Source: Halobacteriales archaeon QS_8_69_73
Lineage (GTDB): Archaea; Halobacteriota; Halobacteria; Halobacteriales; Haloarculaceae
Direction: 5' to 3'
Assembly: GCA_003022945.1 (NCBI GenBank)
Contig: PXRZ01000067.1
Location: 1 to 35,307 of the forward strand
DNA length: 35,307 nucleotides
Of this stretch, positions 23,276 to 30,255 are shown in pieces. Position 1 is the stretch's first letter; the number at the start of each line of letters is the position of its first letter. The notes beneath the pieces are model-generated. The model ran no database searches and was not told the origin of the DNA. It was given only the letters and a program-made list of their open reading frames with translations. A program made the position numbers and the translations under genes.

Positions 23276-24317
23276 TCAGGTTACGTCGGCGTCGACGTCG
23301 ACGGATTCGTAGGCCCCCTCGTCGAGTACCGCCCGAAATCGCTCGACGGCGCGGTGGACGTCCTCGAAGCTCGTGTACAGCGGCGACGGACAGACGCGGA
23401 CGACGTTCGGCGGGCGGTAGTCGACCACGACATCACGCCGTTTCAGCGCCGCGGCGACCCCCTCGGCGGCGGGGTGCTCGACGGCGACGTGGCCGCCGCG
23501 ACGCGCCGACTCGCGGGGCGTGCCGACCGAACACTCCGGCAACCGCTCGTCGGCGAGCTCGATCAGGTACTCCGTCAGCGCGACTGACTTCTCGCGGACG
23601 GCGCCGATACCGGCCGCCTCGAGAACGTCGAGGGCGCCCTCCAGCGGCGCCAGCGACAGCAGCGGCGGCGTCCCGATCTGGTAGGTCGACGACGCCGACG
23701 GAGTGCGCGAGGTCGAACCCCGCCAGCGCGCCGTGGTCGTGGGCCGCGGCGGTCAGCCGCTCGACGTCGAACAGCTGGCCGGACCGGTACAGCACCGACG
23801 GCATGAACAGCAGCTCGACGTCGTCGTCCAGTGCGTCGATCACGTCGGCCTCCTCGACGGTTCGGCCATCCCTCGATTCGACGACGACGAGGTGCTCCTC
23901 GGGGTCGAGCCCCCGGCGGCGGAGCTGCGCCCGCAGCGCGTAGTGGTCAGACGGGAAGTCGAGTTCGTTGACGACGATTGTCCCCGAATCGAGGAAGGTG
24001 TCGACCAGCGCGTGGACGTTGACCGTCGTGGCGTTGGCGACGACGACCTCCTCGGGGGCGGCGCCGACGAGGCCGGCCACGCGGTCGCCCAGCCGCTCGG
24101 CGTAGCCGAACCACGGCGGGTCGCCGTCGGTCCACCCCTCGATCGCGAGACGGCGCCACTCCTCGCGGACCCGCTCGAGCGTCCGGGCGGCGTCCCGCGA
24201 GACCGGGCCCAGCGAGTTGCCGTCCATATAGAGCCCCGGCGGGTCGAACCGGTCGGCGAACGCCGACAGCGGGTCGGCCTCGTCGCAGGCCCGGGCGTGC
24301 TCGCGGCTCGTGTCCAT
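23276..24317 (-). pseudogene. kynU: Kynureninase, broken by an internal deletion removing the PLP lysine
   Basis: Kynureninase is a PLP enzyme converting kynurenine to anthranilate and alanine. From the ATG at 24317 the N-terminal half is well preserved: PPGLYMDGNSLGPVSRDA, NATTVNVHALVDTFLDSG, VELLFMPSVLYRSGQLFDVE, LAGFDLAHSVG. The frame then shifts near 23683-23697. The other frame continues with STYQIGTPPLLSLAPLEGAL, AGIGAVREKSVALTEYLIEL and VVDYRPPNVVRVCPSPLYTS to the stop at 23276. Roughly 65-70 residues are missing, including the SYKYLN-type segment with the PLP-binding lysine. The span of 1042 nt is not a multiple of three. As sequenced it cannot be active. Confidence 0.9.
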
Positions 24318-24375
24318 ACCGGGCGGTCGGCCGGCGGCCACAAGTGGCTTCCTCTCGGGCCGCAAGCGGCCGTCC

Positions 24376-25145
24376 ATGGATCCCGAGTTGGAGGCCGCCC
24401 TGTCGGCGCTGCCCGATATCCCGCCGTGGCACGCGCTGTCCGTCGAAAGCGCCAGACGGCTCGAAGACGAGCTGTTCTCGACCGACGTCGACCACGACTG
24501 CACGGTCCGGGAGTTCGCCGTCGACGGCCCCGGCGGCGACCTCCCGCTGCGGAGCTACCGGCCGGCCGACGACCCGCTGCCGACCGTCGTCTTCCTCCAC
24601 GGCGGCGGCTGGACGCTCGGAACGCTGGACTCCGCGGAGAGCATCTGCGTCGAGTTAGCCGAACGGGTCGGCTGTCTCGTCCTGTCGGTCGACTACCGGC
24701 TCGCGCCGGAGCACCCGTTCCCTGCGGCCGTCGGTGACGCCCAGGCTGCCGTCGAGTGGGCCGCCGAGCATGCCGGGTCGCTGGGCGGCGACGGTACCGT
24801 CGCGGTCGCCGGGACCAGCGCCGGCGGCGGGCTGGCGGCCGCGACGGCGCTCCGTGCCCGTGGGGCGGGGCCGGACCTCGCCGCACAGCTGCTGCTGTAT
24901 CCGATGCTCGACCCCGGGCTCGACACCGACTCCTGCCGGGAACACGCCGACGCGCCGCTGCTCACCCGGGCGGACCTGGCGTGGTTCTGGGCGCAGTACA
25001 CCGACTCGCCGACGCCGGCGTCGCCGTCGACCACCACCATGCGCCATCGCTGTGTCACGGCTTTTGCTCGCTAACGGACCGCGTGTCCGCCGCCGACGAG
25101 GCCGTCGACGAGATCGCCGCCTCGCTCGGCGACCGGCTCGCGTAG
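24376..25145 (+). pseudogene. Alpha/beta hydrolase (hormone-sensitive-lipase-like esterase), broken by an internal deletion
   Basis: From the ATG at 24376 the protein shows the HSL-family oxyanion motif VVFLHGGGWTLGT, VDYRLAPEHPFPAAV and the nucleophile elbow VAGTSAGGGLAAA, and runs to FWAQYT near 25000. The frame then changes and continues LADAGVAVDHHHAPSLCHGF, which contains the catalytic His, to the stop at 25145. About 40-45 residues between these points are absent, including the GHDPLRDEG-type segment with the catalytic Asp. The total of 770 nt is not a multiple of three. It is divergent from kynU with a 58-nt spacer, and both genes are damaged in the same way. The substrate would be a small carboxyl ester; family knowledge only. 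Confidence 0.88.
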
Positions 25146-25159
25146 CGCCGGCGATTTCG

Positions 25160-25181
25160 TATCGTCGCATACGGTTTATCG
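25160..25181 (-). repeat. Copy 2 of the 22-bp intergenic motif
   Basis: On the minus strand the core TAAACCGTATGCGACGATA matches copy 1 at 19 of 22 positions. It lies between the broken hydrolase gene and RIO2. On the plus strand it contains GGTTTATCG about 57 nt before the RIO2 ATG, so it may include the RIO2 box A. Confidence 0.5.
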
Positions 25182-25236
25182 CGGATGACGCCGCACACAG
25201 GGCGCTTTTGACCGCTCGCCCGCTACGTGAGGTGAG

Positions 25237-26136
25237 ATGGTCCAGAACGTCGCGACGCAGGTGGCCGAGCTGGAGCCGGAGGACTTCCATCTCCTCTCGG
25301 GAGTCGAACATGGGATGCGCTTTTCCGAATGGGTCGCGACGGGGAAGATCTCGGAGTTCTCCCGGCTGGACGGCGAGGAGGTCGACTACCGGCTCGACCG
25401 CTGCATGGACCGCGAACTGGTCGAGCGCAAGACCATCCAGTACACCGGCTACCGGCTGACGTTCGAGGGATACGACGCCCTCGCGCTGCACACCTTCGCC
25501 GAGCGGGAGACCGTCGACGGCGTCGGCGCGCCGCTGGGCGTCGGCAAGGAAAGCGACGTCTACGAGGCGCGGTCGTTCGAGCCGCTGGCGCTGAAGTACC
25601 ACCGCGAGGGGTACACCAACTTCCGGGAGGTCCGGAAAGAGCGGGACTACACCGCCGACAAGGAACACCTCTCGTGGCTCTACACCGCCCGGAAGGCCGC
25701 CGAACGGGAGTACGAGACCCTCCAGGGGCTCTACCCGGACGTGTCGGTGCCGAAACCGGTCGATCAAAACCGCCACGCCATCGTCATGGAGCGGGTCGAC
25801 GGCGTCGAGCTGTCGCGGGCCGACCTTACCCCCGCACAGGTCGTCGGCGTGCTGGAGCTCGTGCTCGAGGAGATGGCCGCCGCCCACGCGGCCGGCTACG
25901 TCCACGCCGACATGAGCGAGTACAATGTCTTCGTCTCGGCCGACGGCGTGACGGTCTTCGACTGGCCGCAGGCGGTGTCGACCGACCACGACAACAGCGA
26001 CGAGCTGCTGGAGCGGGACGTCGAGAACGTCCTCGGCTACTTCGAGCGGAAGTACCCCAACGAGACGCCCGACCTCGATGCGGACGCACTAGCCGGCGCG
26101 CTGGCCAACGACAGCTTCGACGGCGTCGCCGGCTGA
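25237..26136 (+). CDS. rio2: RIO2-type serine/threonine protein kinase
   Basis: This 299-residue protein is an archaeal RIO2 kinase/ATPase involved in small-subunit ribosome maturation. It has an N-terminal winged helix (about 1-90; HLLSGVEHGMRFSEWV, LDRCMDRELVERKTIQYTGY) and a RIO kinase domain. The glycine-poor P-loop is GVGKESDVYEA, the ATP lysine lies in LALKYHREGYTNFREVRKE, the catalytic loop is YVHADMSEYNVFV and the metal loop is VFDWPQAV with Asp. Length and motifs are complete. GAGGTGA ends only one base before the ATG, too close for an efficient Shine-Dalgarno site. Two copies of the 22-bp motif flank the gene in opposite orientations. Confidence 0.93.
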   Translation: MVQNVATQVAELEPEDFHLLSGVEHGMRFSEWVATGKISEFSRLDGEEVDYRLDRCMDRELVERKTIQYTGYRLTFEGYDALALHTFAERETVDGVGAPLGVGKESDVYEARSFEPLALKYHREGYTNFREVRKERDYTADKEHLSWLYTARKAAEREYETLQGLYPDVSVPKPVDQNRHAIVMERVDGVELSRADLTPAQVVGVLELVLEEMAAAHAAGYVHADMSEYNVFVSADGVTVFDWPQAVSTDHDNSDELLERDVENVLGYFERKYPNETPDLDADALAGALANDSFDGVAG

Positions 26137-26175
26137 CGCGAAGGGTCGACCGCCGGGGGTCCGGACCACACCCCT

Positions 26176-26197
26176 GCGTAAATCGTATGCCGCGATA
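26176..26197 (+). repeat. Copy 3 of the 22-bp intergenic motif
   Basis: The core TAAATCGTATGCCGCGATA lies between the convergent ends of RIO2 and nikR. It matches copy 1 at 17 of 22 positions, with differences at the left end. No gene starts downstream in either direction, so a simple promoter role does not explain this copy. Confidence 0.5.
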
Positions 26198-26293
26198 GGA
26201 AATCCTATTATGTCGGCCGCGGCGACGCCAAAGGGTCGGCCACGTATGGAGCCGCCGCTGTCCGCGTCGAGAACGGGGAACAAAGAGCGCGGC

Positions 26294-26722
26294 TCAGTCC
26301 ATGTCGGCCAGCGGGCCGAAGTCGTCGACCGGTAGCACCGAGTAATCGATCGTGAGGGTGTCCTGCGTCGCGCGAATCTTCCCGACGAACGCCGAGATGT
26401 CCTCCAGTGAGCCGTCGAGGACGAACAGTTCCATGCAGTGGTGGCCGCCGACGTGGCTGTGGAAGTTCGAGGCGACGAGCGCCTCGTGTTCGTGGCGGAG
26501 CCGCATCATCCGCTCCTCGACGGTCGTCGTCTCGTAGTCGAAGAGCACGGTGACGACGCCCATCAGGTCGCGGCCCTCGAGCGTCCGGTCCTGGAACTCC
26601 CCGAGCAGGTCGCGGCTCGCCTCCCGGAGCACCTCGCTCCGGCCGGTGTAGCCGTGTTCGTCCGCGAACCGGTCGATGCGCTCGACCAACCCTTCCGGCA
26701 TCGAGACGCTGACGACGCTCAC
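26294..26722 (-). CDS. nikR: NikR-type nickel-responsive regulator
   Basis: This 142-residue protein has an N-terminal ribbon-helix-helix DNA-binding domain ([35 protein letters not shown]) and a C-terminal ACT-like domain. Candidate nickel ligands His77, His88, His90 and Cys96 (in [15 protein letters not shown]) have exactly the 11-2-6 spacing of the high-affinity square-planar site of NikR. It would repress nickel uptake genes when Ni(II) is plentiful. No nickel transporter gene is in the window, so its targets lie elsewhere. Box A TAATATTTC at 26742-26750 lies about 20-28 nt upstream of the ATG, indicating a leaderless mRNA. It is divergent from the L15e gene. Confidence 0.92.
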   Translation of the reverse strand: MSVVSVSMPEGLVERIDRFADEHGYTGRSEVLREASRDLLGEFQDRTLEGRDLMGVVTVLFDYETTTVEERMMRLRHEHEALVASNFHSHVGGHHCMELFVLDGSLEDISAFVGKIRATQDTLTIDYSVLPVDDFGPLADMD

Positions 26723-26741
26723 GTAACAACTCGAGCCCGAA

Positions 26742-26750
26742 GAAATATTA
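26742..26750 (-). promoter_or_regulatory. Box A (TATA) of nikR
   Basis: On the minus strand the AT-rich TAATATTTC lies 20-28 nt before the nikR ATG at 26722. It is the only AT-rich patch in the spacer, and the distance fits a leaderless transcript. Confidence 0.5.
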
Positions 26751-26810
26751 AGCCTTATTGCTTCGGTGGCGCCCCCGACGCTGGCGGCCGGGGCGGCGGC
26801 GTTCCGAAGT

Positions 26811-26945
26811 GCTTAACCGACATCGTGGAGTACCTCCGGCAACTCGCTGGACGACGGGCACCGGCGGGCGCCTGTACACGCAGGTCGGGATGTGACCGCC
26901 GCGGCCGACGGCCGCCGGGGTTGAACCACGCAACGCCCGTGGTGA
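26811..26945 (+). promoter_or_regulatory. L15e promoter and leader with Shine-Dalgarno site
   Basis: GCTTAAC at 26811-26817 is a plausible box A, placing the transcript start near 26840 and giving a leader of about 110 nt before the ATG at 26950. The leader contains GC-rich inverted segments around 26893-26918 (CCGCGGCC, GACGGCCGC). It ends in GGTGA at 26941-26945, four bases before the ATG, matching the 16S anti-Shine-Dalgarno. This contrasts with the leaderless neighbours nikR, mutS and the DUF6735-like gene. Confidence 0.4.
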
Positions 26946-26949
26946 ACAC

Positions 26950-27540
26950 ATGACACGAAGCTTCTACTCGCACATCCGCGAGGCGTGGAAGACGCCGAAG
27001 GAGGGAAGACTCGCCGAACTGCAGTGGCAGCGCCAACAGGAGTGGCGCGACCAGGGCGCGATCGAGCGCATCGACCGCCCCACCCGGCTCGACCGGGCAC
27101 GATCGCTCGGCTACAAGGCCAAGCAGGGCGTCGTCGTCGCCCGGGTGTCGGTCCGGAAGGGCAGCGCCCGCAAGCAGCGTTTCAAGGCCGGCCGCCGCTC
27201 CAAGCGGCAGGGCGTCAACAAGATCACCCGCCGGAAGAACCTCCAGCGCATCGGCGAGGAGCGGGCCTCCCGGAAGTTCCGCAACCTGCGCGTCCTGAAC
27301 TCCTACTGGGTCGGCGAGGACGGCTCCCAGAAGTGGTTCGAGGTCATCCTCCTCGATCCGGAGCACGGCGCCATCGAGAACGACGACGACCTCGGCTGGA
27401 TCTGCGACGACAGCCAGCGGGGCCGGACGTTCCGCGGCCGGACCTCCGCGGGCCAGCGCGGCCGCGGCCAGCAGCAGCGCGGCAAGGGCACCGAAAAGAC
27501 CAGCCCCAGCATCCGCGCCAACGGCGGAAGCGGAAAGTAA
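26950..27540 (+). CDS. rpl15e: 50S ribosomal protein L15e
   Basis: The 196-residue basic protein starts [20 protein letters not shown]. It has the characteristic L15e stretches [40 protein letters not shown] (from RSKRQGVNK), [20 protein letters not shown] and the basic tail [20 protein letters not shown]. It is an archaeal/eukaryotic large-subunit protein. Length and sequence are complete. It is preceded by a likely Shine-Dalgarno site and an unusually long leader, and followed after 74 nt by a site-2 protease gene on the same strand. Confidence 0.97.
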   Translation: MTRSFYSHIREAWKTPKEGRLAELQWQRQQEWRDQGAIERIDRPTRLDRARSLGYKAKQGVVVARVSVRKGSARKQRFKAGRRSKRQGVNKITRRKNLQRIGEERASRKFRNLRVLNSYWVGEDGSQKWFEVILLDPEHGAIENDDDLGWICDDSQRGRTFRGRTSAGQRGRGQQQRGKGTEKTSPSIRANGGSGK

Positions 27541-27614
27541 CCGCTCTCGACCGACGCGGCCGACGGCGCCGCATCGGGCCGCGCGCTTTTGTGACCGCGC
27601 CGCGATTTGTCGGC

Positions 27615-28778
27615 ATGCGGAACTTCAACGTCGGGACCGTCACCGGGATTCCGGTCCGGCTCAACGTCACGTTCGTCCTCTTCCTGCCGGCGCTGGCGTG
27701 GCTCATCAGTCGGCCGGCACAGCTGTCGCTGTACGCCGACGTCGTCGGGCGGGTCTCGCCACAGACGGTCGATGTCGCCGCCCTGCAGGCCGGGCGGACG
27801 CCGCTCGCGGTCGGCGTCGTCGGCGCCGTCGGGCTCTTCGTGGGGGTCCTGCTGCACGAACTCGGTCACTCCTGGACCGCCCGGCGGTACGACGTCACCA
27901 TCACCTCCATCACGCTGTGGATCTTCGGCGGGATGGCCCGCATGGACGACCTGCCGGAGGACTGGAACGTCGAGTTCTACGTGGCGCTGGCGGGACCGGC
28001 GACCAGCCTGCTGCTGGCGGCGGGCTGCTACGGGCTGCTGTTCGTCGTGCCCGGAGACCCGGTCGTCGTCTTCCTGGTCGGCTGGCTGGCGGTCGTCAAC
28101 GTCTCGCTGGCGGTCTTCAACATGCTGCCGGCGTTCCCGATGGACGGCGGCCGCGTGCTGCGGGCGCTCCTGGCCCGGTCGCGGCCGTACGCGGAGGCGA
28201 CCCGGACCGCCGCAACCGTCGGCAAGGGGACAGCCATCCTGCTGGCGCTGGCGGCCGTCGTCTCCTTCGCGCCGGTCATGCTGCTCGTGGCGATGTTCGT
28301 CTACGTCGCCGCCGGCGCCGAGTCGCGGGCGGCCGTCCTCCGGGAGCTGCTGGGCGGGATGACCGTCCGGGAACTGATGTCGACGGACGTCCGGACGGTG
28401 ACGCCGGACGCGACCGTCGAGGAGTTCCTCGACCGGATCGCCGCCGGCCGGGCGACCGCACACCCGGTGATGGTGATGGACCGCGGGACCGTCACCGGCC
28501 TCGTGACGCCGGCGGCCGCCCGGGCGGTGCCGCTCGGGGAGCGCGCCGGCCGGACCGTCGCCGACGTGATGGACGGAGCGCCGCCGTCGGTCGCCCCGAC
28601 GGACGACGCCTTCGAGGCGCTGCGGGCGATGAGCGGGGCGACGAGCGACCGCGTACTCGTCGTCGAGGACGGCCGGTTCGTCGGCCAGGTGACGAACGAG
28701 GACCTGCTCGACGCCATCGAGGTGCTGCAGGGCATCGACCCCGGACAGAACGTCGAGGTCCCGGACGGCTACGCTTGA
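27615..28778 (+). CDS. Site-2 protease family zinc metalloprotease with CBS domains
   Basis: This 387-residue membrane protein carries the zinc motif HELGH at residues 81-85 within a transmembrane helix, and the third ligand Asp177 in NMLPAFPMDGGRV. Six or so hydrophobic helices span residues 15-235. A cytosolic C-terminus follows with two CBS motifs (MTVRELMSTDVRTVTPDATV and ADVMDGAPPSVAPTDDAFEA onward), which usually bind adenine nucleotides and regulate activity. Site-2 proteases cleave membrane-bound regulators within the bilayer. No substrate gene is visible nearby. It starts at the ATG at 27615. Length is normal for the haloarchaeal S2P-CBS type, with no lesion. Confidence 0.92.
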   Translation: MRNFNVGTVTGIPVRLNVTFVLFLPALAWLISRPAQLSLYADVVGRVSPQTVDVAALQAGRTPLAVGVVGAVGLFVGVLLHELGHSWTARRYDVTITSITLWIFGGMARMDDLPEDWNVEFYVALAGPATSLLLAAGCYGLLFVVPGDPVVVFLVGWLAVVNVSLAVFNMLPAFPMDGGRVLRALLARSRPYAEATRTAATVGKGTAILLALAAVVSFAPVMLLVAMFVYVAAGAESRAAVLRELLGGMTVRELMSTDVRTVTPDATVEEFLDRIAAGRATAHPVMVMDRGTVTGLVTPAAARAVPLGERAGRTVADVMDGAPPSVAPTDDAFEALRAMSGATSDRVLVVEDGRFVGQVTNEDLLDAIEVLQGIDPGQNVEVPDGYA

Positions 28779-28905
28779 TGATGACGATGATCGTCGCGGA
28801 TCTGTACCGTCACTCGTCAGGCGAACCGGTCGCGTAGCGCGGGTACGGCCTCGTTTTCGTCACCGAGCTGAAAGCTACCGCAATAATCGCTACGACGCGG
28901 CGCGG

Positions 28906-28912
28906 GTTTATG
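28906..28912 (+). promoter_or_regulatory. Box A (TATA) of the DUF6735-like gene
   Basis: GTTTATG is centred about 28 nt before the ATG at 28937. This spacing points to a leaderless mRNA beginning at that ATG, and argues against the in-frame ATG at 28910 that overlaps the box. Confidence 0.5.
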
Positions 28913-28936
28913 CCCGAAGCCGCGGCCACCCTCGCC

Positions 28937-29467
28937 ATGGGACACCGGACGCTCGTCGCATACGACCGCGACGGCTACGACCTCCACTACGCCCACTGGC
29001 CGCCCGATCCCGCGGCCCTCGCCCCGGAGACGCCGTTCGGCGGGCCGCCCGACGACGAGGTGGTCCGCGACCGCGTGGCCGACCTACTGGAGCCGATCGG
29101 CGGCCGACTGGCCGACGATCGCCGCCACGCCGTCGACCCGGAGCCGCTGGCGACCGGGCTGTCGTTCGAAGCGGTCTGTCGGCGGATCGACCCCCTCGAA
29201 CACGAGGCGCTGTACGTCGTCGACGCGGACTTCTCGGTGCGGCGCTACCTCGTCGTGGGCCTCCGGGCCGGCGGCCGCCGCCGGACCGCCCTCGTCGGCT
29301 ACGACGCCGATGGCGACGCCGCCTACCTCCGGGGGTGGCTGGCCGGCGCCCGGGCCGTCCGCGCCGTCGTCGGCGCCGAGAAAGGAGCGATCGCCCGGGC
29401 GCTGCGGTGGCTCGACCCCGCCCGCGGGACGGTCGTCTACCCAGTCACGGCCGGGCGGGGCGTTTAA
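28937..29467 (+). CDS. DUF6735-like haloarchaeal protein
   Basis: This 176-residue protein starts MGHRTLVAYDRDGYDLHYAH. The opening motif and the His-Trp that follows (YAHWPPDP) match a family of uncharacterised haloarchaeal proteins I recall as DUF6735. Further conserved-looking parts are LSFEAVCRRIDPLEHEALYV and the alternating strand VRRYLVVGLRAGGRRRTALV. No enzyme motif or membrane segment is visible. The start is chosen from box A spacing; an ATG nine codons earlier overlaps the box. It is followed after 25 nt by nucS on the same strand. Function is unknown, and the family name should be confirmed by a profile search. Confidence 0.7.
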   Translation: MGHRTLVAYDRDGYDLHYAHWPPDPAALAPETPFGGPPDDEVVRDRVADLLEPIGGRLADDRRHAVDPEPLATGLSFEAVCRRIDPLEHEALYVVDADFSVRRYLVVGLRAGGRRRTALVGYDADGDAAYLRGWLAGARAVRAVVGAEKGAIARALRWLDPARGTVVYPVTAGRGV

Positions 29468-29492
29468 GCGGCCGACCCCGCTACCCCGAGGC

Positions 29493-30227
29493 GTGCCGAG
29501 TGACGAGTCGCCGGCCGGCGTCCGGACGCTGACGGCGCCCGACGCCGCGAGCGCCGCCGCCCTCGTGACCGACGGCCTCGGGGCCGACGCGCTCGTTGCG
29601 CTGTTCGGCCGCTGTACCGTCGACTACGAGGGCCGGGCGGCCTCGGAACTCGGGCCGGGCGACCGTCACGTCATGCTGAAGCCCGACGGGGCGGCGCTCG
29701 TCCACACCGACGAGGGCCAGCAGCCGGTCAACTGGCAGCCGCCCGGCTGCGAACACGACTGCCGGGCGACCGAGGGGGCGACGGTCGTCGAGAGCCGCCG
29801 GACGAGCCCCGAGGAGTCGCTCGTGGTCCGCTTCTCGACGGTCGCCCACGCGGCCGCCTTCGACGTCTCCGACCACGAGACGCCGGAGGTAATCGGCACC
29901 GAGGCCGACCTCAAGCGGCGAATCCTCGAGGAGCCGTCGCTCGTCGAGGACGGCTTCACGCCGCTCGCAACCGAGCGGAAGACGCCGGCCGGCGCCGTCG
30001 ACGTCTACGGCGAGGACGACGCCGGCCGGACGGTCGTCCTCGAGCTGAAGCGGCGGCGGGTCGGCCCGGACGCCGTCGGCCAGCTGGACCGCTACGTCGG
30101 CGCCCTGCGGCGGGATCTCCACGCCGACGCCGAGGTCCGGGGCGTCCTCGTGGCGCCGTCGGTCACCGGGCGGGCGCGGGCGCTGCTGGCCGAGCGGGGC
30201 CTCGAGTTCGTCCCGCTGACGCCCTGA
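29493..30227 (+). CDS. nucS: Mismatch-specific endonuclease NucS/EndoMS
   Basis: NucS cuts both strands at mismatched bases, giving archaea and actinobacteria a MutS-independent mismatch repair route. The 244-residue product starts at a GTG at 29493. The N-terminal DNA-binding domain includes DRHVMLKPDGAALVHTDEGQ, then PVNWQPPG and VVRFSTVAHAAAF. The RecB-like nuclease domain has AGAVDVYGEDDAGRTVVLEL (Asp170, Glu184) and Lys186, with GQLDRYVGALRRDL as the downstream Gln motif. All catalytic residues are present. A box A-like GTTTAAG sits at about 29462. The gene converges on the Mrr-like gene, with only 28 nt between stops. Confidence 0.92.
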   Translation: MPSDESPAGVRTLTAPDAASAAALVTDGLGADALVALFGRCTVDYEGRAASELGPGDRHVMLKPDGAALVHTDEGQQPVNWQPPGCEHDCRATEGATVVESRRTSPEESLVVRFSTVAHAAAFDVSDHETPEVIGTEADLKRRILEEPSLVEDGFTPLATERKTPAGAVDVYGEDDAGRTVVLELKRRRVGPDAVGQLDRYVGALRRDLHADAEVRGVLVAPSVTGRARALLAERGLEFVPLTP

Positions 30228-30255
30228 GCGAGACCCGGAGTTCGTCTCGCCGGGC

